Shown piece by piece: positions 43,921-55,391 of a DNA stretch of 64,000 nt. How positions within the stretch are numbered: the first letter of the stretch is position 1; every line of letters begins with the position of its first letter. The notes under the pieces are model-generated. The model did no database searches. It had not been told where the DNA came from and saw nothing but the letters and a program-made list of their open reading frames with translations. Source of the stretch: Anoplolepis gracilipes (lineage: Eukaryota; Arthropoda; Insecta; Hymenoptera; Formicidae); the NCBI RefSeq assembly GCF_047496725.1, contig NC_132980.1:4950572-5014571 (forward strand), in the 5' to 3' direction. Made by a program: the position numbers and the translations under genes.

Positions 43921-45740
43921 GCTTTTCATAAGCCGCCGAAGTTAGGCGCTGGTGAGAGATTAAATCGCTACTCTATTCTCTCTTCAGCCAGATAGAAGGT
44001 GATGCGATGTCTGTCCTTGTTGCTGGTGGAGAAGAGAGCGCACAGCTTTGAGTCGGCTCCTACAAAGTTCGTGCCGCAGTTGCTGTAGAACACCTGGCAT
44101 AAATTGCAATGACCGATGAATCGACGCAAGGCGGCCAGGAACGCTTTGGCGGAGTAGTCGGAAGCGATGTCCAGGTGGATGGCGCATTAACTTAAACAGA
44201 CGAAGATTACCATCAAGGCCTTCGACGCTTGGTGTTCTCGTCCTCTAGAGATGCGCAGCGACCGAAACGTCTTCGAGTAGAGCAGCGTAGTTCGCCGACC
44301 AATTCTTCAGAGGGAAGCCGCCCGCCTTGCAGATGCGCACTAATTGTTACTGCAACTCTTTGGCCTCTACTAATGTAGCAGAATTGGTAAGGATGTCGTC
44401 CATATAAACTTCCGTGCGGAAAACCGCGACGCCCAGAGAATAGTTCAGCATCTCGTTATCGGCAAGCTGATGCAGGATGCGCCAGAAAGGGGGCACAGAC
44501 TAATCCGTAAGTAACGGCATTGAGATGGTACTCCTGTATTGCCTCATCTGGTTTCGTTTGCCACAATATTCGTTGCAGGTTCTGGTCATGGAGATGCATT
44601 TCACACGTCCTTACAGGCTACCCCCGCGTTTCTAAATCTGGCGGTACATCTTCTCGATATCCGTGGCGACCACGAAGCGATGTCGACGCCAATGGAGAAG
44701 GATGTCCGCTAGTGCCGGTAGCAGGTTGGGTCCGCTGTGGAGATGGTAGTTAAGTGAGGAATCCGTTATCACAGTCGCTGATTTGTTAAAGACCACGCAG
44801 CTTCATCGTGGCGCTGAATTCTCGCAGAACTCCGTGATGAGGTAGGTAACAAGTACGAAGATCTTACTTCCAGCGGAATTAATGATCGGGGTCATGTGCC
44901 CGAGTTTTGCATATTGAACTCCAGGTACAAGGAATAAAATGAATCGTCTTTGAAGAATCGGTTCTCCATCCCCTTCAAGGAGCGCAAGGCAATGCTACGA
45001 GTCCCGGAGAAGTCCGGTAGTGGTGAAGAGACCGGTAGCCTCACTATATAGCGGCCGTCGGGTTTCCGGAAGTGCGTACAAGCTTAATGCTCTTCGTATT
45101 CCATCTCGACCTTGGAGATAACTGGAATCGAGCTAGGGATTCTAGGGACTCTTCTTTCTTCCAGAGGCGTTGAACAACTCTCGGAAGGTCGTCGGTGACG
45201 CGACACTAACGAGAGCGTATTTCCGTTGTTACCGTCAATCAAGTTGGAGAGTATCCACCCTAATATTGTTTCCTAAGCCACAGGTTCGTGACAAATACCC
45301 TTCCAAAGACCCGGAAGGAGAATCTCGGCGTAAACGTCAGCTCCAAGGATGAGGTCAACGCGATCCACAGTGTAGCAGTCCACATCAGTTAGCTGCACTC
45401 TCTGTAGGTGAGCCCAGTCTTGGACCCAAGCGTGTTTACTCCGGAATAAGCGGTAAGTTTAGGGTAGTACGAGAGCTGACAATGCGATTGACGAGCCTTC
45501 ACCGCGGGAAAATAGCGTGAAGTGACTTGGCACCAGGAAGTTCCTGTCTTATGGCCTTCGACTCCGTACACGGTGACAGCCACCGGTAAGCGAAATAATT
45601 TCAATCTTGTCGCGAGATGGTTAGTAATGATCGACGATTCGGATCCTTGATCGAGCAGTGCGCGTACGAAATGCCAAGTGCCGTTTCGATCAGCAAGGCG
45701 AACGCGAGCGGTCGCCAGAAGGACGACCGTTTTACCCTCT
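43921..45740 (-). pseudogene. pol: Bel/Pao protease, RT and RNase H region, heavily broken
   Basis: Pieces in several frames. The aspartic-protease part (LLDQGSESSIITNHLATRLK near 45650) is followed by a DUF1758-type segment to 45389, and the RT segment with YMDDILTNSATLV at about 44390 holds the RT Asp pair. Stops and frameshifts are frequent, so no protein is expected. Confidence 0.7.
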
Positions 45741-46955
45741 GAAGGTCATTGAGCTATGTTGAATGAAGTAGTGGCCTCGACTGCGCGGAACGCGTTATGT
45801 AAGAACGTGCGATGCCGGCTACCACAAGCAGTGCAATTTTTCTTGGAGGCGCAGTCACCGACCTTATGACGTCCGAGACAATTGACGCACCTGTTGTTGC
45901 TCTCGATGTGCTGCTTACGGTCGACGGCGGTCCTTTTCTTGTAAGCGTCGCACAACATCACAAAATGATCTTTCTGACACAGCGAGCAACGACCAAGCGA
46001 TACTTCTGATTTGGTCTCCTGCGTACGAGTATGAAAGCTTCATATCGACGTTGTCTCGGATTTAGCTGCCACACTGTTGATCTTAACTGGACCATCGATT
46101 CAAGCGTGAGCAACCGTCGATCTAGGAATTGTTCAAGCGTCTTGTACGAGAGAGGGTTAATTGTACCACTGGTTGTCTGTTCCCACTTCCGACGCGACCG
46201 AGTATCGAGTAACTCGACGACGAGGTATACGAAGAGGTCTTCGCTGGTCGATATCGGCCTATTTATGTTTTCGAGTAAGCTGACCGTAGACTCGACGCCG
46301 TGAAAATACTTTTCATAATTCCGTTACCGGCTCGTTTGTCATTTTAGTAAGCGCGAGAAAATTAGCAAAATAAGCACACACCAGTTCTTTATTTTCATAA
46401 TAAGCACTAAGTGTGCTCCATGCGCGATTGTAGTTCTCTGAAGTCGTGGCTAGATTGCGGATCAAAAATTCCGCTTCGCCTTTCAAGTATGTTTTTAAGT
46501 AATGAAGTTTTTCTACCTGACTTATAACGTGATCCTTCTCTACTATAGAGACGAAGAGGTTGCGAAAGATCGGCCAATCTTTATACTTCCCCGAGAAGTG
46601 TGGCAATTGAATGCGAGGCAGCGTGGTGCGTAAAAGGGCAGACGATGAATCGGCGCTTGTACTTTGCTTCGCTTCCTTGTCTTGGAAGGCTTGAAGCTTC
46701 TCCAGGAGTAATCCCTTCTGTTGCAGGTAGGCTTCCTCGGCAATGAAGGGTAAGTCCTGCCGAAAATATTCATAATCGGCCAGAGCGTCTCGGCGAGGAA
46801 AGAGTTCATCTTATCGAATTTGCTCCATTTACGTTTCAGGCTCTGCAGGCAGGCTTTGACGAGGCCTCGAGTTATTTTAGCGGCGTCGGCTTGGTGAAGG
46901 TTGTTGCAAGTGCGAGTAATCTTCCCGTAGAGATGGGCTTGAACGCCGAAAAGCG
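45741..46955 (-). pseudogene. gag: Bel/Pao gag with DUF1759 and zinc knuckle
   Basis: An N-terminal helical part near 46870-46800, a DUF1759 segment (LPHFSGKYKDWPIFRNLFVS near 46590, then LHYLKTYLKGEAEFLI) and a zinc knuckle CVNCLGRHKVGDC followed by CTACGSRH near 45850. Builds the particle and binds RNA in intact elements. At least three frame changes. Confidence 0.78.
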
Positions 46956-47607
46956 GTAAAGAAGAAAAGTCTACATACACAATTTTACAAATCGGTCGCG
47001 ACACAATTACGAGCTGCGTTTACAAGGCGAAGAGTGCGACGAGTTGAGCTCGCTGAGCAATTGATCCACGGTTAAATCGGAGTAGTCGGCTTCTCGAACT
47101 TAGAATTCGAATCGCGGTCCGCTAGCTACAGACGTTAGAAGAGAGCACGTTCTTCTTATTCGCAAAAGTTTGACGGAAAGAGTAACACACTATCTCTCGG
47201 AGGTTCGGGATCACGTGCGCCGAGCCGATCACTCAGAGGAGGTTTTATATGCTCAAACTTGTAGAATATTCGAAAATTTTCTAGCGTGTCCGATATCGAG
47301 ATAATCAAAGTCATCTTTTGTTCCAGTATTTTTCAGATTGTTTTTTGTTTTCCCTCCTTCGAGCGACCGTTTGCCATAAACTGCGTTTGACTTGGTTCGC
47401 GTTGTCAACTTGCGATTAGGGGAGATAAACTCCCACAATGTGGGCGAATTGGTTAGCGCGGCGATTCTGAATTAATTTGACAAGAGTTGTAGCTCAGAGG
47501 AATTCCTATTACAAAATTGTGTAATCAAGGACTCGATTAAAGCTATCCATGTTATTGCACGGAATATTCGTAATATATTTACTTTGCGATCTGCTCCGTT
47601 ATGAACA
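46956..47607 (-). repeat. 5' LTR of Bel/Pao element
   Basis: 652 bp; begins TGTTCATAAC on the minus strand at 47607. Confidence 0.83.
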
Positions 47608-47760
47608 AAATGTTTAACTTAACTTTTACAAAAAGTGCATTGACAAATGTAGAATCCTTTTTGCCCTTCCTTTTCCCTTCTCGTTACTGACTGATGAAAC
47701 TAAATGATATCCCTGGATAATCGATTACATTTTATCATTTACAATATTTATATATAAGGT

Positions 47761-47766
<6 letters not shown>

Positions 47767-47806
<40 letters not shown>
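47767..47806. repeat. (TA)n microsatellite
   Basis: About 19 TA units. Confidence 0.92.
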
Positions 47807-47814
<8 letters not shown>

Positions 47815-47817
47815 TAA

Positions 47818-48250
47818 TTATAAATGCTTATTAAATTTTAGTAAAAGTATCATTTCAAAATTTCGGTCTGTAATTTTTCCTCTTAAATCATCATAAAGTA
47901 AGCCACCTGCGCTAAACAGAAATTCAACATGCGTTGAGGATGGCACTGTTGTGTTATACTTTATGAACGCACGTTTTAATGGTATTGGATACTGTTGTAT
48001 ATTATCATAGTTATTACTAAATAGATAATTTTCGACCATCAAGGATACCGAATTGCTCAACTGTGTAATTGTTTTCTTTTTTTTGAATGAAAAAAAATCA
48101 TCAACTGTATCAGCAAGATGACTCTTTATCTTCAGAAACATTGCAAAAAGATTGGACATGACTTTAACATCTCTGTAAGTTCCTTTTGGTCATCCGTCTT
48201 TTCCACCCAGTCTAATTTAAACTTCGGTATCAGTACTGCAGAAATCTTAA
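47818..48250 (-). pseudogene. hAT transposase C-terminal relic
   Basis: Reads AVLIPKFKLDWVEKTDDQKE near 48210 (the 'PkFKl.W' motif before dimerization), then a spacer and the hAT dimerization segment IKYNTTVPSSTHVEFLFSAG with NFEMILLLKFN at the end. The upstream transposase core and ends are not visible. It is open for 113 codons but isolated. Confidence 0.72.
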
Positions 48251-48829
48251 AATTCATATTATCGTAAGTATCGTGTGCTGGCTAGCCGTTGTAGCTACCG
48301 TCACGGTCGTAATTACTTTAGAATTTTTCGCGGAACATATGAATATCGTGTTAATTGGAGACGGTGCGGATTTTCGCGCCTGGCGCCCAAAAATTACCGT
48401 CATTGTAGAAAGAATTTCCGACTAATTAAGCGCTCGCGCCGAAGGTGTGCCGTAGGCCAGTCCACCGGCCAAATTGTATAAAGGAGCATACACGGTAATT
48501 CACCGAAAATATATACGGTCACAACACATATATATATTATACACATATTTATAACCAAACTTGACAATGATTTTATGTAATATACTTTTAAAACTATGAA
48601 TAAATTTATGTAATATTAATATTCTCTCAGTGACTTCTAACCCCTCAAGCAGTCGAAAGATTGCACTTAGTCCTATCCCGCGTAATAAGGATTAATTTCC
48701 TTTACCAAAAAGGACCTTTCAACGAATGTCCAAAATAACGAGTAATAGCGATATTCATTATCATTGACTTATTTTTGGACCTGATAATTTGTTCGACTCG
48801 AAACCTACATCCCGCACGGTTTCGAGAGC
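48251..48829. other. Unassigned sequence with GC-rich patch
   Basis: 48270-48490 is GC-richer and may be a fragment of an LTR or MITE, but no copy is seen here. The rest is AT-rich; no gene supported. Confidence 0.4.
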
Positions 48830-49917
48830 TGGCTGTTACGCCCTTCCTTTTAACTCATCCTTCCCGAGTTTGGACGTAACAGACATTAATACAGCTGCTG
48901 TATTACAGGCACTATTACAATGGGAATTAGTTATGCCCAGCTTGAAGAGCTGTGTGCAGCCGTAAATATTCCATGCATATCCGAAACAACTTATGTCAAA
49001 TACAGAGAGAATGTAGTTGACGATTTTCAAAAGACAGCCATTGAAAATATTAAAATGGCTGCCGAAGTTGAAAAACAGCTCGCTCTAGAAAAAAACGAAG
49101 TTATAAATGGTATTCCGTATATAACAGTAGTAACAGATGGTAGTTGAATGAAGAGATCGTACGACAACGCCTACGACTCTCTTTCCGGTATTGGAGCCAT
49201 AATTGGTTACCGCACGGGAAAGATTCTCTTCGTCAGAATCCGTAATAAGTACTGCACATTATGTGATGTGGCAGAGCGTAAAGGTATTGAACCAAGAGCT
49301 CACAAAAACTTTGATCGCAACGCAAGCTCTAGAAGTATAGAAAGCGATGCGAGCGTGGAAGGTTTCAAATGTAGCCCCGAAATGCATGGACTGATTTACA
49401 AAACTATTGTTGCCGATGGTGACAGTAGTGTATATCAGGCCATTGTTGATAACAGACCATACAGTGAACATAATGTGATAGTAAAATAGAATGTATTCAT
49501 CATTTGCTTCACAATTTATATAAAAAACTGAAAGCTGTGGTAGAGACGACTCAGCCAAAAACCATGCAGAGACAGCGTGGTTTTGTAAAATTGCAAAATG
49601 TTGTAGAGCACAACATTTTAAATATGCGTAAAGAAATAGAAAAGGCCGCCGAGCTACTGAGAAAAGAGGAACAAACACCTCAACATCATAAGACTATGGA
49701 ATTACAAAAAGATATATTGAACATTCCTAGCCATGTTTTTGGCAAACATAAGCGATGCGAAGCACGCGGTCATATATGCAAAAAGAATGGTAATGAAACA
49801 ACAAATTATGTACTATTTCTAAAAAAATACAGTCTGAATCAAAAAATAGAAGGTGCTATCAAATATTTCAGTGGTTATTCCGACAGCTTGTTGCTAAATT
49901 TAACCAATTGTATTTCG
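48830..49917 (+). pseudogene. Mutator-like transposase relic (interrupted by DIRS element)
   Basis: Starts with a DINTAAVLQAL segment, shifts frame near 48915, then GISYAQLEELCAAVNIPC, ITVVTDGS (first Asp, followed by TGA where Trp is usual), YDSLSGIGAIIGY, the CTLCDVAE Cys pair, VADGDSSVY (second Asp), a shift near 49490, HHLLHNLYKKLKAV and SGYSDSLLLNLTN. This order matches the insect 'Mutator-like transposase domain' family (Kolobok/Mutator lineage). The coding stops at LTN, where the DIRS-like element begins; no continuation was found on the other side. Confidence 0.8.
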
Positions 49918-50052
49918 CGCCTCTTCCTCAAGATAACAAGTAGTACTCCTCAATTCCATGCCGAGGGCGCCACAATATTTAAAGCTAGAATAAAAAATAC
50001 TTCTCCATCTAGGCGTTATCCCCATTCCATCGGGTCCAATACGTCATTCTTT
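49917..50052. repeat. Left inverted terminal repeat of DIRS-like element
   Basis: About 136 bp matching the reverse complement of 55200-55345 with a handful of differences. Confidence 0.88.
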
Positions 50053-50089
50053 GTTTTTGTGCCGAGGTGATCACATCGATAGATTGATA

Positions 50090-50311
50090 ATGAGAAAGAG
50101 AAAGTACAGAGCGGATTCGGAGGATGAATTCAAGGAAAATAGATTAGTAAAGAAGATGAAACGACTGTTAAAGGATTTTAAAAGACATAAAGATCGGTTA
50201 CAGAGAAAACGCTCAAGTAAGTATCAGGTCAGACGAACAAGCGGTAATAAATTTAGACCCCTTGAAGAAAAGGGGGGGGTATACATATGTATATCCGTTA
50301 GGAAAGAATAG
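50090..50311 (+). CDS. Small basic open frame in DIRS leader
   Basis: 73 codons from ATG 50090, very rich in Lys/Arg (MRKRKYRADSEDEF, then KKMKRLLKDFKRHKDRLQRK). It ends just before the hairpin array. Could be an upstream ORF or a chance frame; no family recognised. Confidence 0.3.
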   Translation: MRKRKYRADSEDEFKENRLVKKMKRLLKDFKRHKDRLQRKRSSKYQVRRTSGNKFRPLEEKGGVYICISVRKE

Positions 50312-50332
50312 GATATTAAAATATAATACTTT

Positions 50333-50811
50333 TTCGTCGCGTCATAGGTCTAACCTATTGACGAACCACAGGCTCTAACCTGTTGGCGAGATTTATCTCT
50401 GAGACGAAAAGTATTCACACTCGAAAAGAGTGATGAAGAAACGTTGCATTGTTTTTTCACAGTTTTGATAAACATTCGTCGCGTCATAGGCCTAACCTAT
50501 TGACGAGCCACAGGCTCTAACCTGGGGACGAGATTTATCTCAAGACGAAAAATATTCACGCTCGAAAAGAGTGATGAATAAACATTGCATTATTTTCACT
50601 GGTTAAATAAACATTCGTCGCGTCATAGGCCCAGCCTATTGACGGGCCACAGGCTCTAACCTGTGAGCGAGCCTTGTCTCAGAGACGAAAGACACACATC
50701 TAATTATTAGATAATAAAGGGCAGTGTTTTTATACATAAATTAGTCATGTCTAAATTTAATCTTGTCGACTCACAGGCTCTAACCTGTGAGAGACTTTAT
50801 TCCAAGATAAG
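50333..50811 (+). repeat. Tandem array of branched hairpin modules
   Basis: Three ~76-nt modules (50333-50408, 50475-50549, 50614-50689) repeat with a period of ~141 nt, and a partial fourth lies at 50763-50811. Each begins TTCGTC and ends GACGAA (a closing stem) and contains hairpin ATAGG-loop-CCTAT, hairpin ACAGG-CTCTAA-CCTGT and usually GAGA-TTTA-TCTC. Loop CTCTAA is invariant in all four. See findings. Confidence 0.85.
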
Positions 50812-50971
50812 AGGTATACTAAATACATTTTCTTGGCATATCTCGTAAGACATACGGTCTTATCATTTAATGAAGGTGGATCACCAACCTAATGTAAAAA
50901 TAATCTTGAATTTTCGTATAAACTGAAAATGATTCTAAAAATAAGGTTATGGTTATTAGGTAGCCGTGAGA

Positions 50972-52035
50972 TGGAATCAAAAGAGGTTGGTCGGAAACGA
51001 TTGAGGTCGTTCAAGGAAACGAACTTAGAAGATCTGTCACAGAGCCCTTCTAGATCTCCACCTAGATCCTTACGAGATACATCACCTTCAATATACGGCG
51101 AGTTCAGTCAGGAACTGACAGAAGGCGAGGGTTTGACTTCAAATCATTCCCAGGATCCTCCTAATAACACTATCGCAACATCGGCGGAAAACACCATAAG
51201 AAATCAGCCAATAGTATCAGGTGTGGAGGCACCCTCTGAGATCCAGAAAACTGATATCCCGAGTCAGGAAGAAGGGACCATCGTTGAAGACCTGAATCTG
51301 GAGATCTTAGAGGCAATTGGCAAACGGGTTGCGGAAGATAGAGTACTAGCTCCAGCCATCCCAAAAAGCATTGCTGTTCGACTGGAGGATATTTTAAAGA
51401 AAGGATTACCAAAAGAGGAGAGAGAGAAGTTGCTCAAGGAGCATGTACCGCCAAAGAATTGTGTCTTGATTGATCCTCCAAAATTAAACGAGGAGATTAA
51501 GGTCTCAATAGGTGAAACATCAACAAAGCGTGACGATCGTATCATGATCAAACAAAAGAAGATCACGGCGTACCTAGCCTTGCTGGGTGGTGTTATTGTG
51601 GATGTCATTAATAACAAGCAAGATGAGAAATTATCGCTCTCACAAATTACTCTAGTAAAAAAACTTAGTGAGGCTGCACGATTATTGGCGGATTTACAGA
51701 GGGATGAAACCCTGACTCGTAGGAGTCTAATTTTAGCTGCAATTAGTAGCTCTCAAAAAGATACTCTAGAGGAAGCAAAAACCGATGAGTGGCTCTTTGG
51801 CCAGAAGTTGGGAGAAAGACTAAAAGCAGCAAAATCAATCGAACGATCCGGTAAGGAATTGAAGGCAAAACTGAAGAACACAAAGAGGCCAAAAAATTCG
51901 AAAGTTCCGCCTCGACGTCAGCCTTTCAAAGCCAGAATGTCAGGCGGGTACCGGAACAAGAATTACAGAAACCAGTTCAACAAGAAAGACTGGGGAAATC
52001 AGAGCGGGGGAGACCGCAACAACTCCCAGTCATAG
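50972..52035 (+). CDS. DIRS ORF1 (gag-like)
   Basis: ATG 50972 (MESKEVGRKRLRSF); about 354 codons. The N-terminal third is Ser/Pro/Glu-rich and disordered, the middle is helical (around AYLALLGGVIVDVINNKQDE), and the C-terminus is strongly basic with Arg/Gly/Asn-rich RNA-binding character (SGGYRNKNYRNQFNKKDWGN). No zinc knuckle. Such an ORF precedes RT in DIRS elements and is assumed to bind RNA. Open without lesion; 43 codons of an earlier frame start at 50929. Confidence 0.65.
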
Positions 52036-52235
52036 ACGTTAACGCAGAAGAAAACTTAAATTATGTAAGTAGTCCGGCTGGCAGGTTGAAACTGTACTTA
52101 GAGGAATGGAAAAAACTAACTTCTGATGTCAGGATTTTAGACTGGATAATAGGATACAAAATTCCTTTCGCTAAAACTGTGGTTCAAAATTCGACTCCTA
52201 GAGAACCGGCATGATCCTTAAAAGAAAAAACGCTA

Positions 52236-53945
52236 GTGAAAAATCACATCGAGAAGTTAATCTCAAAAGGGGCTGTTAGTAAGTGTCACGCACAGAAAGA
52301 TCAGTTTTTATCTGGTATATTTTTAATACCTAAATCAGATGATTCAAGTAGGTTGATTCTCAATCTTAAAAGATTAAACGAATTTATCAAAACGGATCAC
52401 TTTAAATTAGAAGACTATAAAGTAGCTTGTAAATTGATAAGCCCAAACTGGTTTATGGGAAAATTGGATCTCTAGGATGCTTATTACATGATTCCTATTG
52501 ATGAAGAATTTAGAAAATATTTAAGATTTTCATTTGATAACAGCCTCTATGAGTTTAATTGCTTGCCTTTTGGTCTCAACACAGCGCCATATGTTTTCAC
52601 AAAAATTATGAAACCGGTGATAAGTTATTTAAGAAATTTAGGGTTTCTATTAGTCATTTATCTTGATGATTTATTACTTTTAAGTAATACATATTCAGAT
52701 TGTTTAAGAAATATTAAGGCATCTGTAGAGTTTTTAGAAAAGATTGGTTTTATTATAAATGAAGAAAAAAGTTGTAAAATTCCATCACAAACTTGTACTT
52801 TTCTGGGATTTATTCTAAATTCACGAAATATGACATTGGAGTTATCACAAGAAAAAAGACAAAAGCTCCAGAATCAAATTAAAATTTTCAAAAAATTAGA
52901 TAAATGTAAAATTAGAGAATTTGCACAACTGATAGGATCCTTAGTGTCTTGTTGCCCTGCTATCAAATACAGTTGGGCACACGTAAAGAATCTCGAGAGA
53001 GAAAAATACTTGGAGCTTTTGAGAACAAAGGGCAATTATGAAGCAGTAATGCATTTAGCTCGAGATTTACAAAGTGATTTTGCTTGGTGGGAATTAAACG
53101 TTTTGCATAGAAATTCAAGCTTGGCTAGTCGAAGTTTTAGGTTCGAAATTTTCTTAGACGCCTCCCTCACTGGTTGGGGGATTTCATGTGGTACTAATAG
53201 AACACATGGATTGTGGAATGAATCCGAAAGGTTACACCATATCAATTATTTAGAACTTTTGTCGGCATTTTTTGGACTCAAATGTTTTGCCAAAGATCTT
53301 AGGAATTGTGACATTCTATTAAGAATTGACAACACCACTGCAATTGCTTATATAAATCGTATGGGTGGTGTAAGATTTAAAAAGCTTAGCGATCTTGCTA
53401 AAACCATTTGGAAATGGTGTGAAGAACGTGAACTATTCATTTTTGCGTCTTATATTTCATCAAAAGATAATGCAGTAGCGGATTTTGAATCCAGAAGATT
53501 GGATAAAGAAACAGAGTTCGAAATATCTGATGTAGCTTTTCGGAAGATCGTTAAAAGATTAGGTAATCCTGACATAGATTTGTTTGCATCAAGAATAAAT
53601 AATAAATGTAAAGATTATGTATCTTGGACGAAAGACCCAGGCTCTATAGCAGTAGATGCATTTACCTTAAATTGGAAAAATTTTTTCTTTTATGCTTTTC
53701 CACCATTTATCTTAATTGCTAAAGTTTTACAAAAGATTAAAGCGGAAGAAGCGGAAGGTATAGTGGTAGTATCACATTGGCCAGCTCAACCATGGTTTCC
53801 GTTATATTTCTCGATGCAAAAATCAGATATTTTGATTTTTAAACCCGACAGTAACACCTTGCTTTCACCTGATAGGGAACCACATCCTCTTTGGAAGTCG
53901 CTTACCCTGGTGGCCGGGCTATTATCAGGAAAACCTTCTTGCTAA
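52236..53945 (+). pseudogene. DIRS reverse transcriptase / RNase H, one stop
   Basis: SGIFLIPKSDDSSRLILNLK opens the RT fingers, a TAG at 52473-52475 follows KLDL (family: D-x-x-DAY), then YEFNCLPFGLNTAP, YLDDLLLLS at about 52665 (catalytic Asp pair), and RNase H with LDASLTGWG and IDNTTAIAYINRMGG. A C-terminal SHWPAQPWFPLYF motif is typical of DIRS pol. One nonsense codon is the only lesion seen. The frame opens after TGA at 52213 and probably follows a spacer from ORF1. Confidence 0.88.
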
Positions 53946-54865
53946 AAGGTATTCCCGAGAAATCCGTGAAAATCACTATGTCCTCCTTAGCGAATCTTCC
54001 TTAAAGCAATACGATTGCTCCTTGAAGAAATGGTGGAGATATTGCAAGGAAAAGAATAAATACTTTTATGAAACAGAAATTACGGATATTATAAAGTTCC
54101 TTACTGAAGAATTCAATAAAGGAGCGTCTTACGGATCTCTCAATAATATGAGATCAGCCATTTCACTCATTTTAGGTCCAGAAGTAGGGCAAAATGAGTT
54201 AATAAAGAGATTTTTTAAAGGGCTATTTAGATTGAAACCTCCAAAACCGAAATATGAATCTACTTGGAATTCTAGATTATTTAAAAAATTTTAAGAATAA
54301 GGACTTAGCGTTAGAAATTTTAAGTAAGAAACTAATAACATTATTGGCTTTAGTTACTGGGCAAAGAATTCAAACCTTGTCCTTGATTAATATCGAGAAT
54401 ATAGTGATCAAGGAAAGGTTAATAGAGATTAAAATTCCTGAGAGGATCAAAACCTCTAGACCAGGTAAAACTCAACCAGTGTTAAATTTGCCCTTTTACA
54501 AAGAAAATTCGAATATTTGTCCAGCAAATACACTTTTAAGTTATATAGAAAGGACCAAAGATTTTAGGAATAACATAACTGTCTTGTTTATTTCGTTTAA
54601 AAAACTTTTTAAGGTAGCTTCAAAACAAACTCTTAGTCGATGGGTTAAAGATATTTTGTATGAAAGTGGTGTTGACACTGATATTTTTTCCGCGCATAGC
54701 ACCAGACATACGTCGACATCTGCTGCAAAACGCAAAGGCATTAATTTCGACATAATTAGGAAGTCGGCAGGTTGGACAAAAAATTCAACGACCTTCACAA
54801 GATTTTACGATAGACCCATCGTCCAAGATTTGAGAACTTCTGGGCAAGCAATATTAGATATGTAA
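53886..54865 (+). pseudogene. YR: DIRS tyrosine recombinase, one frameshift
   Basis: Overlaps the end of RT in another frame (LAKRYSREIRENHY near 53940). Continues with a SAM-like N-terminal domain (LKKWWRYCKEKNK, NNMRSAISLI) and shifts frame near 54270. The catalytic domain has TGQRIQTLSL (first Arg, ~54360), SAHSTRHTS (His-x-x-Arg, ~54700) and TRFYDRP (nucleophile Tyr, ~54810). Cuts and rejoins DNA through a 3'-phosphotyrosine to integrate the circular intermediate. All catalytic residues are present; only the frameshift blocks it. Confidence 0.88.
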
Positions 54866-55050
54866 GAAAAGTTAGAGCGGAAATTAAGAACGTTTTAATT
54901 TGATTAATTTTCCTTTCCGCACTTATAACTGCATTTAATTTTACAATAAATAATTGTATAATATAATTTTAACTTTATTTTTATATAATTTTATAGCCGT
55001 AGCCAACTTTAAACATCTACTTGTTATCTTGAGGAAGAGGCGCGAAATAC

Positions 55051-55391
55051 AATTTAATGATTAAACGAACTTACCTGTAAGTGAAGTTCTATCATAATTG
55101 TATGAAGCGCCTCTTCCGAAAGATGAGTCCCTCCCTAAACCCATGTTTGATTAATTCAAACCCCGTAGAACTTATTAGGCTACGACTATGGATCTTTCAA
55201 AGGAATGACGTATTGGGCCCGATGGAATGAGGATAACGCCTAGATGGAGAAGTATTTTTTATTCTAGCTTTAAATATTGTGGCGCCCTCGGCATGGAATT
55301 GAGGAGTACTACTTGTTATCTTTCGGAAGAGGCGCTTCATACAATTATGATAGAACTTCACTTACAGGTAAGTTCGTTTAATCATTAAATT
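55051..55391. repeat. Perfect 74-bp inverted repeat at DIRS 3' end
   Basis: 55051-55124 and 55318-55391 are exact inverse copies, 193 bp apart; the loop contains the right terminal repeat. The arms include GCGCCTCTTCC, so the terminus is present in both orientations here. Confidence 0.93.

Larger units (their letters stand above)
42149..47607 (-). mobile_element. Bel/Pao LTR retrotransposon, decayed
   Basis: Direct LTRs at 42149-42832 and 46956-47607 (on the minus strand both begin TGTTCA) enclose minus-strand gag and pol of Bel/Pao type. The purine-rich GGCGGGCGGAA abuts the left LTR on the minus strand, as a polypurine tract should. No convincing target duplication or primer site was found, and the inner edge of the right LTR is uncertain. 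All frames are broken. Confidence 0.85.
49917..55345 (+). mobile_element. DIRS-like tyrosine-recombinase retrotransposon
   Basis: Inverted terminal repeats (49917-50052 and 55200-55345, nearly identical, ends GCGCCTCTTCC...GGAAGAGGCGC) surround an ORF1, an RT/RNase H ORF and an overlapping tyrosine-recombinase ORF on the plus strand. No DDE integrase, no LTR. A further complementary block at 55020-55058 repeats the left terminus (TTGTTATCTTGAGGAAGAGG), as expected of the internal complementary region of DIRS elements. It sits in a Mutator-like relic. One stop in RT and one frameshift in the recombinase. Confidence 0.88.

Noticed and set aside
48275..48481. Arg-rich 68-aa frame
   Set aside because: No start context, no domain, and a GC-rich repeat-like setting; probably a chance frame.
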